From Myxococcales bacterium (lineage in GTDB: Bacteria; UBA10199; 2-02-FULL-44-16; JAAZCA01): a DNA stretch of 64,000 bases. The notes under the pieces were generated by a model. The model worked only from the letters and a program-made list of their open reading frames with translations, was not told where the DNA came from and did no database searches. Both the position numbers and the translations under genes were made by a program. Where the stretch lies: NCBI GenBank assembly GCA_012513515.1, contig JAAZCA010000003.1, forward strand, positions 1-64,000, read 5' to 3'. Each line of letters starts with the position of its first letter. The first letter of the stretch is position 1. Below are positions 43,990 to 53,977 of this stretch, piece after piece.

Positions 43990-45604
43990 TTTCCACCTCC
44001 ATCGGCCCGACAGCATCCTCTTCAAAGAAATCAAACGAATCCCCACGATCGATTCCAAAAAACTCCTGCTCGTTCGTATCGGAAACGCTCATGAGGGTGT
44101 TGTATTTCTCCATACCAATCTTGCGTTCGAGATCCGCCAGCGCCACGTTAAAGTCAAAAACCGTTTTGAAATACTGTCCCCTTGTCAGAAGGATGAGTTT
44201 AAGAGCGTCGGCATATTTGGACTCATCCCCTATACCCGTATCTATGTTCAATTTAGAAAGAAATGTCATCTGCTGCGCAAGCGATTGCGCCTCATTGGCC
44301 CTTCCTACATCGTCTTTCAGCCTTTGAACGAGCTGATAAGCTTTCTTCATCTCAAGTCCGAGGCCTCGCCTGGCTATGTGGCGCTCGTAAGTAGCCTTGT
44401 AGTATTCGGCACGCGCCTTGCGAATTCTTCCGGCAGCACCATGAAAATCCAGATCTCCGGACAGCTGCATGCCAACGCCAGCCCTGGTGTAATTGAAGGG
44501 GTTGCTGTAATCGTCGGTGAAATTCGGACCCACCACCTCTCCGACGGTGCGGCCGACATCAGCAAAAAACCCCACTCCTGCTTTTGGAAGCAGCTTGAGT
44601 TTTTCCAGCTTGTACTGTTTCTGTTTCACATCTACTCCGATATCCAGAAGTTTGGACTCAGGCTGATGTTCCATCGCCATCTCTACGTATTCCTTCTCCT
44701 CAGCCAGCTTGTGGAGCAGCGGCTTCAGATTGTAAGAGTCGAGCTCGATTTCGGCGTTTGGATCGAGATCCAATTGAATTTTGAGACCCTCCAAGGCCAG
44801 CATGCCATTTTCCTTGGTCTCGGCAAGGCGCCTCTCGAGCTCGTTCCTAAAAACCTTGAGCTGGATGATGTCGAAGGGGTCGAGATCCTTGATATCCTTC
44901 TCATCCTCCTCCGCTATCTTGTTATTCATCTTGGATATCGCATCCTCAAGGATACGCTCCGTCTCCCTCGCCAGCTGAAGACCGAAGTAGATCTTCTTCA
45001 CCTGGAATATCGTATCATACTGCATGCTTCGCCTCTTCGCCTGAGCAGCATCTACTCCGCGCTCGGCCATCTTCTTGGCTGTATTCAAACGCCCAAATGT
45101 CGTGATGGGAGCTGCGATGCCGACGTGAAAGCTGTTAAAGAGAGTTACGTTGCCTCTGAAAAAATCGTTGAAGGCGTTGTCGAGATCCTTCGGGACAGGC
45201 GCCACCCTGTAAGTGTATTCCATCACCGGCCAGAAGAGCGCTTTGGCCTCCGTCAGCTGTCCCTCGGCGGCCTCGACATCGTAACCAGCGGCAGTTATCC
45301 TCCTGTTGCGCTCGAGCGCCAGATCCACGCAATCTTCCAGTGAATAGCGCCTCGACTTGGGCTCCGCGCCCATATCGTTAATCCAGTGTTCTGAAAGATC
45401 CGGCGAGCCCGAACCCAGCGAAGGGTAAAGAGGCTCAGTTTTTTCCCTTACGACGACATCCTCCGACGTAGGCTCTATCTGAACGGAGCCGGGCGCAACA
45501 GGCTTTCTGACTGCGCTATGCCTCCCCGCATGGAGTTCGCCGGCCATGAGAATTGCGATCAGAAGACACGGTAGCGTTATGTTGAAATGATGCCTGATTT
45601 TCAT
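43976..45604 (-). CDS. TolC-like outer-membrane efflux protein
   Basis: 542 residues from ATG 45,604. Signal peptide MKIRHHFNITLPCLLIAILM ending near HAG. Two outer-membrane-factor repeats follow, each with the long helical hairpins: YSLEDCVDLALERNRRITAA near 88-107 and the second half with SKYADALKLILLTRGQY. An earlier TTG at 45,661 is the -35 box of the promoter. The ATG lacks a clear RBS. First gene of a TolC-MlaC-phosphodiesterase set; the matching inner-membrane pump is not present. Confidence 0.85.
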   Translation of the reverse strand: MKIRHHFNITLPCLLIAILMAGELHAGRHSAVRKPVAPGSVQIEPTSEDVVVREKTEPLYPSLGSGSPDLSEHWINDMGAEPKSRRYSLEDCVDLALERNRRITAAGYDVEAAEGQLTEAKALFWPVMEYTYRVAPVPKDLDNAFNDFFRGNVTLFNSFHVGIAAPITTFGRLNTAKKMAERGVDAAQAKRRSMQYDTIFQVKKIYFGLQLARETERILEDAISKMNNKIAEEDEKDIKDLDPFDIIQLKVFRNELERRLAETKENGMLALEGLKIQLDLDPNAEIELDSYNLKPLLHKLAEEKEYVEMAMEHQPESKLLDIGVDVKQKQYKLEKLKLLPKAGVGFFADVGRTVGEVVGPNFTDDYSNPFNYTRAGVGMQLSGDLDFHGAAGRIRKARAEYYKATYERHIARRGLGLEMKKAYQLVQRLKDDVGRANEAQSLAQQMTFLSKLNIDTGIGDESKYADALKLILLTRGQYFKTVFDFNVALADLERKIGMEKYNTLMSVSDTNEQEFFGIDRGDSFDFFEEDAVGPMEVENEDF

Positions 45605-45633
45605 CTTTGAACAGCTTGCGCCTTTCTCAATCA

Positions 45634-45661
45634 AGTATATGATCTTCAAAAGCTTTAGCAA
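45634..45661 (-). promoter_or_regulatory. Promoter of the TolC-like operon
   Basis: Minus strand TTGCTA (45,661-45,656), 16-base spacer, TATACT (45,639-45,634); RNA start near 45,627. An A8 tract lies about 28 bases upstream (45,696-45,689) and may act as an UP element. Confidence 0.5.
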
Positions 45662-45673
45662 CGCAGGTCCGAG

Positions 45674-45696
45674 CCATCTATCAGATGGTTTTTTTT
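45674..45696 (+). terminator. Terminator-like hairpin facing against both flanking genes
   Basis: CCATCT (45,674-45,679), a three-base loop, AGATGG (45,683-45,688) and eight T residues (45,689-45,696), all on the + strand. Both neighbours are on the minus strand, where the hairpin is preceded by A8 and lacks a T-run. Confidence 0.55.
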
Positions 45697-45747
45697 AACG
45701 CAACGTGATTTTTCCCTGATTTGGCGCAGCGCGTAGAAAAGAGATGT

Positions 45748-47157
45748 TCAGGAAACAAACCTTTTTGGCCCTTCGGCTTGGTGGTGGTAAACCGCGGCAG
45801 GCCTGAGAGGGAGGGTGAAGTTGAACTCGCTCCCCTGACCTATCTTGCTCGTAAGCCACATCCTCCCGCCATGAAGTTCGACCAATTTCTTGGAGATGGT
45901 CAAACCGAGGCCAAGCCCTTCATACTCCCTAGTGGCGCTCCCATCCCCCTGACGAAATCCCTCAAATATCGCCTTCTGTTTCTTTTTTTCTATTCCGATT
46001 CCTGTATCTTTTACTGAAATTTTCAGCATTTCTCCGCATTTTTCGGCTTCAATAGAAATTTTGCCGCGCTTTGTGAATTTTACAGCATTATCCATGAGGT
46101 GCTTTACCACCTGTTTGAGACGCGCCTCATCCCCGTAGACACCCGGCGTCTCGCTGCCGATCATTACTTCCACTTTGGTGTATTTATTCGGGGATATCTC
46201 CTCTGCGACCTGCTGAACGACCTTCCCGAGGTTGACCTTCTGAACATGCAGGTCGAGCTTATCGACTTCAAGCCTTGAAAGATCGACCATAGCCGTCACC
46301 GTATCGAGCAAACGCTTGCCTGAATTCAATATCAGGGAAAGATGTTTGTGCTGTTCCTCATTCAATGGACCATCCCCACCCTCCGCCATCAACTCCGTAA
46401 GCCCTATTACCGCTGTCAGCGGAGTTCTGAGCTCATGCGAAATATTCGCCAGCAACTGAGTTTTAAACTGGGCGGTCTCTTGAAGTTTCTGGTTCTGCCT
46501 CACAACGGCTTGATAGAGGTTTGCATTGTGAATGGAGGTTGCGAACTGGACGGCGAGCAGTTTGAGCAGATCCTTGGTCTCGCTGTCGTACATCCCTTTT
46601 CTGCGCGACCCGAGATTGATCACGCCATAGAGCCTGTCTCCGACAAAAAGCGGAATACATGCCTCGGCGTTGAACTGCACGAACCAGCGAAGCCCCTCAT
46701 TTTTTATATCCCTGTATTTCACAGAATTTACGAAATCACCTCTTGCCACAACCGCCCTCTGGGTTTCGAGAAGAGAGATAAAGCCCCTCACCTCTCCCAC
46801 GTCGAAACTGAAGGGTTTGAGTCCGAATGTGGCCTTTATCTGGAGACACCCCTTGGCATCCCTTACCACCAATGAGGCACCGGAGGCTCCGACTATCCTA
46901 CAGGTCGCCGAAAGTATGGCGACATAAAGCTCGCGCCTGTCCTCCAGCGCGCTGAACCTTTCGAGGTAGTCTCTGAATATTTTCCTATAATCATATTCCG
47001 GTTTTCTTAGAAGGTAGCGACGGATCAGGGGATACAAAAAGTGCCAGCGCAAAACCACCATGCTCACGCCTAGAAGTGTAAAAATAACCCCGGAACTCAC
47101 CAGGATGACGGGCATCGCTGCATTCCAATACTGAGATGTCAATTGCATGATGCTCAA
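45748..47157 (-). CDS. Membrane histidine kinase with GAF domain
   Basis: 469 residues from TTG 47,157 (ATG 47,148 is the alternative; a G-rich run GGGGGGG lies four bases before the TTG). One TM helix (about 13-36), a GAF sensor (about 70-215), HisKA with the phosphoacceptor His241 in ANISHELRTPL, and an HATPase with DNAVKF, DTGIGI and GLGLGLTISKKL boxes. It should autophosphorylate in response to a signal read by GAF. No response regulator is adjacent; a lone receiver protein is encoded at 51,218. A consensus promoter lies upstream. Confidence 0.92.
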   Translation of the reverse strand: MSIMQLTSQYWNAAMPVILVSSGVIFTLLGVSMVVLRWHFLYPLIRRYLLRKPEYDYRKIFRDYLERFSALEDRRELYVAILSATCRIVGASGASLVVRDAKGCLQIKATFGLKPFSFDVGEVRGFISLLETQRAVVARGDFVNSVKYRDIKNEGLRWFVQFNAEACIPLFVGDRLYGVINLGSRRKGMYDSETKDLLKLLAVQFATSIHNANLYQAVVRQNQKLQETAQFKTQLLANISHELRTPLTAVIGLTELMAEGGDGPLNEEQHKHLSLILNSGKRLLDTVTAMVDLSRLEVDKLDLHVQKVNLGKVVQQVAEEISPNKYTKVEVMIGSETPGVYGDEARLKQVVKHLMDNAVKFTKRGKISIEAEKCGEMLKISVKDTGIGIEKKKQKAIFEGFRQGDGSATREYEGLGLGLTISKKLVELHGGRMWLTSKIGQGSEFNFTLPLRPAAVYHHQAEGPKRFVS

Positions 47158-47187
47158 TCATCCCCCCCAGATACATAGCTTAGTCGC

Positions 47188-47216
47188 ATTATATGGATAT
47201 TTCAATAGGTTGACAA
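47188..47216 (-). promoter_or_regulatory. Sigma-70-type promoter of the histidine kinase gene
   Basis: Minus strand TTGTCA (47,216-47,211), 17-base spacer, TATAAT (47,193-47,188). RNA start near 47,181 gives a leader of about 24 bases before TTG 47,157. Confidence 0.8.
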
Positions 47217-47338
47217 GGTTTTCTGCATAAAAACATTACCTTTGTCCAAGAACTAACTGTTTTGAAGGGAAGAGTTCCCCTTGACTGAATTGAAAGCTAC
47301 AAGCATCATGTCGCACCAACTGGAAAAAAGGATCCCAA

Positions 47339-50077
47339 ATGGCATACCATGAAAGAAAAAACGACATAAAATCCAAAAAAACAGCTCCATGCCTACGAAA
47401 TATTGCAAGAACGACCCTCGCGATCGCAATTTTTCTGTCGGCGACTCTCTTGCACTCCATAGCGGCCTTCTCCGACTTCACGGCCATAGATCCCAAGCTC
47501 ATAGAGCGAACGGCGGATGCGGTCGATGCGCACTATTTGGACATAGAGAGAGCCGATCCAAAAAAAATGCTGCTGCGCTCCCTCTCACATCTTCAAAAAG
47601 CAGTTCCGGAAATAATGATGGAAGAAAAGGGATCCGACGCAATAGTTCTCAAAGTCGGGCTCGCACAGAAAAGATTTCCTATAAAGAAGATCATGAGCAT
47701 GCGCGATCTGAAATCAACGATGAACGAAATCGCGCAATTTCTCTCCGCAAATTACAAAGGGGAAATCTCTTCCGAGGATATGGAATCGACGCTCATAAAC
47801 GGACTTCTCGCCCCTCTCGATCCCCATTCCAATTTTCTGACTAAAAAAACCTATGACGAGTTCATGATAGGAACGCGCGGCAAATTCGGAGGGCTCGGCA
47901 TAGTCATAACCGTCAAGGACGGGCAGCTCACCGTCATCGCACCAATAGAGGACACACCGGCTTACCGCGCGGGGATAAGAGCCGGTGACCGCATCACGCA
48001 GATAGAGGACGAATCGACCATCAATATGTCGTTGACCGATGCAGTGAACAAACTTCGCGGAAACGTAGGCAGCAAGGTGGCCATCGTGGTAGAGCGCGAT
48101 GGAAAACCGGCGCATAAGATCACACTTACAAGGGCTGTCATCAATATAGACAGCGTAAAATCGGGGCTGCTTGAAAAAGATGGAAAGAGAATCGGCTATC
48201 TTGGGATAAAGAATTTCCAATCCAACACGACGAAGGACGTCAAGGCAGCGCTGGCAAAGATGCACGATAAAAACGCTGAGCTCGACGGGCTCATACTCGA
48301 CATGAGGAACAACCCAGGAGGGCTTCTTAGCGCCGCAACCGAAATAGCGAATATCTTCCTCAAGGAGGGAGTGATCGTATCTACGGTGGGGAAGGATGGC
48401 GAGGTGCTCGAAAAAGAAGAGGCGCGCGGCAACGGAAATAAACCTGATTATCCCATAGCGGTCCTGCTCAATGAAGGATCGGCATCCGCATCCGAGATCG
48501 TAGGAGGCGCTCTGCAGGCACGCGGGAGAGCCACGGTCATGGGAAACTATTCGTTCGGAAAAGGCTCGGTGCAGACCCTTTTCGAAACCGGAAACGGAAC
48601 TGCACTGAAACTCACAATAGCGACCTACAAACCGGCCGGCACCGAATCCATACAGCTGGAAGGAGTGGTCCCTGACATACGCCTGATTCCCGTGGTGATT
48701 GACAAGGAACAGATCAACCTGTTCCCAGACAAATTTTTCACCGAAGAGGATTTTAAAGAACATCTTGGAAATTCGAAGACATCCCTCGAGAAAAACAGAA
48801 AACCAGACTACGTGATCAGATATCTGAAAGCTAAGGAAGACGAAAAAATTCTGGAGGAAAAATCACGCAAGGAATATTCGAAGGCACTCGATCTCAGCGA
48901 AGATTTCGAGGCCACGCTCGCGCGCAACTTGATTGCCGCGGCAGGACGTCCGACGAGGATGGAAACCCTCAAGTCATGCAAGGATGTGATTGATGCCGCC
49001 GCTGCTTCTGAAGATGAAAAGATAGACGCCGCCCTCAAAGCTCTGGGCGTCAACTGGAGCAAGACAAGGGCGGAAGGCATGCCATCCATAGCACTCTCCA
49101 AAAGGATACTCCTGGACGATAAACCTTTGGAAAGCGCCTCCTCCGGCCAAAAAATATGGCTGAGACTCACGGCTACCAACAGGGGAACCGGAAACTATTC
49201 AAGACTGGTGGGGATCGGACAATCGGAAGACCTGGCTTTTCTGGCGAACAAGGAATTTCCGTTCGGCCATTTGAAGCCCGGGCAATCCGCTTCGTGGAAG
49301 GTTCCCATAGAGCTGCCGGAAAATCTTCCTTCGCAAAATTTAAAGATGGAACTCTCTTTCGAGGAGGATAATGGAAATGCTCCGGCCAAGACCGAGGTCA
49401 TAATCCCTGTAAAGGCGTCACCAGCACCGACGTTTTCGATGGAATATAAAATTTCATCCACTTCCTACGGGAAAAAGTTCGAAGCCAACACCCCAATTAC
49501 GATGGACGTCGCGGTGCAAAATATCGGGGATGGTGAAACCAGCGACGAAGCGATACTGACGCTTTCCGGAGAATGCTCGGACAAGATCTTCATCGAAAAG
49601 GGGCGCGTAAAGATGAATAAGATGCCCCCGGGAGCATCGGAGAGATCGAAGCTGAAATTTCACATGATGGAAGGATACCCCCGAAAAGGGTGCTATATGA
49701 ATCTTGCCATCACCGATATAAAAAAACGCGCGGCGCTTGTGAAAAGGATAGAGCTCAAGGCCGACTCAGGAACGAGCATCCCACCTCCTGGGACAAAACT
49801 GGCAGCCCCGAAGATATCCGTAATCTCAGCCCCCGATTCCACAAAGGAAAAAAACGTCGATATTTCAGCGACGATATCGGATGACAATCCCATCAAGGAC
49901 TATTTCATATTCGTGGGCGATAAAAAGATTCTGTACCAGACCAACGAGGAAGGACTCAAAGAGATAACTTTCAAGACATCAGTCCCGCTCGAAAGCGGCA
50001 ACAACAACATAGTCATAGGTGCGAGGGATGATGAAAAATTGATGCAGACGAAGATGATAGTCATAGAGAAAAAATGA
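47339..50077 (+). CDS. Large S41 C-terminal processing protease with long C-terminal extension
   Basis: 912 residues, about twice the usual CtpA length. N-terminal signal anchor (about 24-43), PDZ domain near 175-255 (GGLGIVITVKDGQLTVIAPI; AGIRAGDRITQIED), and the S41 catalytic domain with LDMRNNPGG, NEGSASASE (Ser383 the expected nucleophile) and FGKGSVQ (Lys near 408). After about residue 490 come a helical linker and two beta-sandwich-like stretches (about 600-720 and 800-912) resembling CARDB-type domains. It acts in the periplasm, probably trimming envelope proteins. ribF overlaps its stop by four bases (ATGA). Confidence 0.88.
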   Translation: MAYHERKNDIKSKKTAPCLRNIARTTLAIAIFLSATLLHSIAAFSDFTAIDPKLIERTADAVDAHYLDIERADPKKMLLRSLSHLQKAVPEIMMEEKGSDAIVLKVGLAQKRFPIKKIMSMRDLKSTMNEIAQFLSANYKGEISSEDMESTLINGLLAPLDPHSNFLTKKTYDEFMIGTRGKFGGLGIVITVKDGQLTVIAPIEDTPAYRAGIRAGDRITQIEDESTINMSLTDAVNKLRGNVGSKVAIVVERDGKPAHKITLTRAVINIDSVKSGLLEKDGKRIGYLGIKNFQSNTTKDVKAALAKMHDKNAELDGLILDMRNNPGGLLSAATEIANIFLKEGVIVSTVGKDGEVLEKEEARGNGNKPDYPIAVLLNEGSASASEIVGGALQARGRATVMGNYSFGKGSVQTLFETGNGTALKLTIATYKPAGTESIQLEGVVPDIRLIPVVIDKEQINLFPDKFFTEEDFKEHLGNSKTSLEKNRKPDYVIRYLKAKEDEKILEEKSRKEYSKALDLSEDFEATLARNLIAAAGRPTRMETLKSCKDVIDAAAASEDEKIDAALKALGVNWSKTRAEGMPSIALSKRILLDDKPLESASSGQKIWLRLTATNRGTGNYSRLVGIGQSEDLAFLANKEFPFGHLKPGQSASWKVPIELPENLPSQNLKMELSFEEDNGNAPAKTEVIIPVKASPAPTFSMEYKISSTSYGKKFEANTPITMDVAVQNIGDGETSDEAILTLSGECSDKIFIEKGRVKMNKMPPGASERSKLKFHMMEGYPRKGCYMNLAITDIKKRAALVKRIELKADSGTSIPPPGTKLAAPKISVISAPDSTKEKNVDISATISDDNPIKDYFIFVGDKKILYQTNEEGLKEITFKTSVPLESGNNNIVIGARDDEKLMQTKMIVIEKK

Positions 50078-51021
50078 TAATACTGACCAACTCACAGGAT
50101 TACCCGGAAAAATCGAAGGGAGCCGTTGTAGCGATTGGCAATTTTGACGGGCTGCATCTCGGACACATGGCGCTCATCGAGGAAGCAAAGACACGGGCTG
50201 GCGCCATGAACGCCCCGACCGTCATCTATACATTCACGCCCCACCCGGCAAGCGTCATAGCCAGGAGTTGCGCGCCAAGGCTACTGCAGACGTTAGAGCA
50301 GAAGATGGAATCTCTGCATGCGGCCGGAATCGATATCTGCATCATCGAGAAATTCACGCGAAATTTTTCGGAGATCCATTCCAAGGATTATTTCCAAAAC
50401 ATTATCATGCAAAGGATAGATCCGCGCGCAATGATAGTCGGGTATAATTTCACCTTCGGCCTTAACAGGGAAGGTACTGCGCAGTCGCTCACCCGATATG
50501 GCATGGAAGCAGGGATTGAAGTTGTCGTCATAGAGTCTCAATCAGTCGGAGGAACTGCAATAAGCTCCACCAACATCAGAAACCTGATCTTCAACGGAGA
50601 TGTGTCGGCTGCAGAAAAGATGCTCGGACGCCATTATTCGATACGTGGCAAAGTGATATCGGGCAAAGGGATCGGCGGCAAACTCGGCGCCCACACCGCA
50701 AACATCGACCCCGAAAACGAGATCATTCCTAAAAACGGCGTATATGTAACCGCGACTTCGATACTCGGTGAACACGAAGGCTCACTATCGCTTCCTTCGG
50801 TTACCAGCATAGGCAACAACCCAACCTTCGGTGGTGGAGAGTTCACCGTGGAGACCCACATAATCGACTCCGAGATCAACCTTTCTAGAAAAAGGATAGA
50901 GATATTTTTCCTTGAGCGCCTCGACGATCAGATAGCGTTCCATAACATCGATGATCTAAGAAAAAAAATCGCTGATGATATAGAAGCTGCCAAGAAGTTT
51001 CATGCGGCTAAGATCGGTTAG
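50074..51021 (+). CDS. ribF: Bifunctional riboflavin kinase / FAD synthetase
   Basis: 315 residues. N-terminal adenylyltransferase: VVAIGNFDGLHLGHMALIEE with the HxGH motif, and SSTNIRNLI with the ISSTxIR signature near 166-175. C-terminal riboflavin kinase: GKVISGKGIGGKLGAHTANI and VTSIGNNPTFGGGEFTVETHI. Makes FMN and FAD in the cytoplasm, the cofactor used by RnfC, RnfG, RnfD (through ApbE) and PyrK in this window. The ATG overlaps the protease stop. Confidence 0.96.
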   Translation: MIILTNSQDYPEKSKGAVVAIGNFDGLHLGHMALIEEAKTRAGAMNAPTVIYTFTPHPASVIARSCAPRLLQTLEQKMESLHAAGIDICIIEKFTRNFSEIHSKDYFQNIIMQRIDPRAMIVGYNFTFGLNREGTAQSLTRYGMEAGIEVVVIESQSVGGTAISSTNIRNLIFNGDVSAAEKMLGRHYSIRGKVISGKGIGGKLGAHTANIDPENEIIPKNGVYVTATSILGEHEGSLSLPSVTSIGNNPTFGGGEFTVETHIIDSEINLSRKRIEIFFLERLDDQIAFHNIDDLRKKIADDIEAAKKFHAAKIG

Positions 51022-51217
51022 CTCAGCAGAGGCGAAAACATGAAATGGGCCCTTGCCGGCAGGAAACCTGATTCTTTCTATCCATCCATTTAAAACGCCT
51101 GCATTTTGACGCGAGCCGGGCAGAAAATACCCCCTGACAGCATCCAAACCTTCCCTCACAAGATATAACATTTTATATTCAAGTAGTTATAGCGCACACT
51201 GGCAGAAGCTCTATGGC

Positions 51218-51727
51218 ATGGATATTGAAGGAGCCGGTCTGTTTCGGGGGATCAGATCCTTGAAGAAAAAAACGGAAAGCACAGCGCTTACCGATGCGAT
51301 AGTTGTCGATGACGACCCGGTGTACCTCTCCTTCTGGCGCAGGATTCTCACCGATATGGGCATCATACATTTCAAACTGATCGACGACCCCGTGATAGCC
51401 GCTGATATGATCAAAAATTTTCCGTGCGCCTTGCTCATCAGCGACCTAATCATGCCGGGGATATCCGGCTTCGACCTGGCGGGGATCGCGCTCGGCGCGT
51501 GCGAACAGTGCAGGATCATACTCACGACAGCATATCGCACGGAGCTGTCCCGGTTTCATCTTCCGCATAAAAAATTTCACATACTTTACAAACCTTATTC
51601 CAACCTCGAAGAACTCAAGAAGCTCCTGGTGCATCTTATCGAAGACGACCCCAATTACGAAGACATGAACGAGGATTCATTCACCGAAAATAAGGATTTT
51701 CCGGAAATTCTCGAGTGGAAATTCTAA
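51218..51727 (+). CDS. Stand-alone receiver-domain protein
   Basis: 169 residues. Receiver fold at about 25-145: acidic cluster DDD (31-33), phosphoacceptor Asp76 in LLISDLIMPG, Thr near 107 (ILTTAY) and KPY with the conserved Lys near 128. No output domain follows, only a short acidic tail, so it may act by protein contact. The true start is unsure, as no RBS is evident. The stop converges with pcrA, 18 bases apart. Confidence 0.85.
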   Translation: MDIEGAGLFRGIRSLKKKTESTALTDAIVVDDDPVYLSFWRRILTDMGIIHFKLIDDPVIAADMIKNFPCALLISDLIMPGISGFDLAGIALGACEQCRIILTTAYRTELSRFHLPHKKFHILYKPYSNLEELKKLLVHLIEDDPNYEDMNEDSFTENKDFPEILEWKF

Positions 51728-51745
51728 AATGTGCGCTTTAAAATA

Positions 51746-53977
51746 TCAAAGGCAAACCAGCCCGGCGAACTCTGCAATAAGGCGTTTCACCTCTCCGCTG
51801 TTGAAACTGACCATGACCTTGTGACCGAAGCTCGTTTTCTCGCAGCTTCTCACGACACCGACTCCAAAAACCGGATGACGCACCCTCATTCCATTTGAAT
51901 ATGGCGCCCTTCGCTCCTCCTGCGGCCTCTGATCAAACTCGCCCGAGAAATCATCGGATGAATAATCGAATTCATCCGCGGGAAGGAAAGACCTCCGTTT
52001 GAAAGATCTGTTTACCGAGACAGAGGAATCGTTGTCATCGGCACAAAAGGGCGGGCTGGAAAGGGAAATACGCCTTATGGAATCCTCCGGCAATTCACCG
52101 AGAAATCTCGATGCCACGCTGTACTTTTCCGCTCCAAAGAGCCTGCGCTTGAAGGTGTAGGATATCGTCAGGTCGTTCATCGCTCTAGTCATCCCCACAT
52201 AGCAAAGACGGCGTTCCTCCTCGAGCTCATTGGGATCGTTCAATGAACGTGAGTGCGGAAAAAGCCCCTCCTCGAGGCCTACCATGAAGACGGAGGGGAA
52301 TTCGAGCCCCTTTGCCAAATGAATGGTCATTAGAGTAACGGCACCCCTGTCGTCGTCCATTCTGTCGATCTCGGAAACGAGGGCGATCCGATCAAGAAAT
52401 TCCACCAGCGGATCGGAGTCTGAAGCGGGAACGAACTCCTCCATAGCCGTAAGCAACTCGTTTATATTCTCCAGGCGGCTTTCGGATTCAACCGATGAAA
52501 CCGACGCAAGCGCGGATATGTATCCGGACTTCTCAAGCAGCTCACGGACCAGTTCACCCAAGCCCATCGACGAAGAAGCATCCCTTACCGATGCAATGAC
52601 GGAACAAAATTCCAGGAGTTTTTCACCGGTGGAACGCCTGATCGCCCCCGAGCCTACAAAGGAGGGAATCGCGGCGCTCAAGGAAATCCCTCGAAAAGCG
52701 GCGTATGACTTCAATTTTTCAAGCGATGTTTTTCCGACACCCCGCGAAGGGCTACTCACGGCCCTCAAAAAACTAAGATCGTCGTTTGAATCGACCACAA
52801 GTTTCAGGTACGATATTACATCCCTGACTTCGGCCCTCTCATAAAAACGAACACCTCCGTAAATCCTGTATGGAATGCCTTTGATGCTAAAAGCCTCTTC
52901 GAATGGCCTCGACTGCGCATTCGTACGATAAAATACGGAGATGTCGCCGTAGCGCTTCCCCTGCGATGCGACCTCCTGAATTTTACATGCAACAAATTCC
53001 GCCTCCGAACGCTCGCTATCGCATGAAACTACGGAGACTTTTTCACCATCTCCATTGTCGGTCCATATCTCCTTATCGGTTCTGCCAGCGTTGTTATTTA
53101 TCAAAACTGCTGCTGCGCGAATGATGGCCTTGCTCGATCTATAATTTTGTTCCAGCTTGACCACATCACATCCTGGGAAATCCTCGGCAAAGCGCAGGAT
53201 GTTGCTCACATCCGCACCGCGCCATCTGTATATCGACTGATCCTCATCCCCAACCACGCATATATTCCTATGCTCTTTTACAAGGTGTTCGATGAACCTG
53301 TACTGCGCATTGTTGGTATCCTGGTACTCATCGACCATGACATATTTCCACCTGCGCCTGTACAATGAAAGCAGCTCGGGATAGTCGTCGAACATCTTGA
53401 CAACCAAGCGTATCAGATCGCCGAAGTCCACCGCCTCGAGCTGCATCAGCCTATTTTGGTAGAGATCATACACCTTTGAAATCTTTCTCAGATAAGGATT
53501 GTCTCCTAATTTCAGAGCGAACGACTTCGGATCAAGACAGGAGTCTTTAGCACGACTTATCTTGTCAACTACCGCGTTGGGGAGAATTTTACCCGTATCT
53601 ATGTTGAGCGCAGCGAGACATTCCTTCACAAGAGCCGTCTGATCGTAATCGTCGTACACCAAAAATTTTGGACTCATACCTATCTTCTCGGAATGTTTTC
53701 TGAGGAGCTTCAGGCAGATGGAGTGAAATGTTCCTATAGAGATCTCGCGCGCACGCGAGCCGATCAGTTTTTCCACGCGACTCGCCATCTCGCCTGCGGC
53801 CTTATTCGTAAATGTTACGGAAAGTATCTCGGAGGGATAGGCATGTCCCTCTTCGATGATGCGAGCCAGCCTCTGCACCAGCACCATGGTCTTGCCACTG
53901 CCGGGGCCTGCAAGCACCAGCAGGGGGCCTTTTGTATGCGATACGGCTGCAAGCTGCGCTGAATTCAGATTCGTCAT
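51746..53977 (-). CDS. pcrA: UvrD/PcrA-type superfamily 1 DNA helicase
   Basis: 743 residues. Motif I GPGSGKT near 23-29, VTFTNKAAGEMA, motif II DEYQDTN, QNYRSSKAI, TIHLAKGLEFPSVFMVGLEEG and VGMTRA identify a 3'-5' helicase of the UvrD/Rep/PcrA family, used in excision repair and replication restart. The C-terminus MRVRHPVFGVGVV...VMVSFN resembles the Tudor-like RNA-polymerase-binding tail of PcrA/UvrD. It overlaps glmS by four bases (ATGA). Confidence 0.95.
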   Translation of the reverse strand: MTNLNSAQLAAVSHTKGPLLVLAGPGSGKTMVLVQRLARIIEEGHAYPSEILSVTFTNKAAGEMASRVEKLIGSRAREISIGTFHSICLKLLRKHSEKIGMSPKFLVYDDYDQTALVKECLAALNIDTGKILPNAVVDKISRAKDSCLDPKSFALKLGDNPYLRKISKVYDLYQNRLMQLEAVDFGDLIRLVVKMFDDYPELLSLYRRRWKYVMVDEYQDTNNAQYRFIEHLVKEHRNICVVGDEDQSIYRWRGADVSNILRFAEDFPGCDVVKLEQNYRSSKAIIRAAAVLINNNAGRTDKEIWTDNGDGEKVSVVSCDSERSEAEFVACKIQEVASQGKRYGDISVFYRTNAQSRPFEEAFSIKGIPYRIYGGVRFYERAEVRDVISYLKLVVDSNDDLSFLRAVSSPSRGVGKTSLEKLKSYAAFRGISLSAAIPSFVGSGAIRRSTGEKLLEFCSVIASVRDASSSMGLGELVRELLEKSGYISALASVSSVESESRLENINELLTAMEEFVPASDSDPLVEFLDRIALVSEIDRMDDDRGAVTLMTIHLAKGLEFPSVFMVGLEEGLFPHSRSLNDPNELEEERRLCYVGMTRAMNDLTISYTFKRRLFGAEKYSVASRFLGELPEDSIRRISLSSPPFCADDNDSSVSVNRSFKRRSFLPADEFDYSSDDFSGEFDQRPQEERRAPYSNGMRVRHPVFGVGVVRSCEKTSFGHKVMVSFNSGEVKRLIAEFAGLVCL

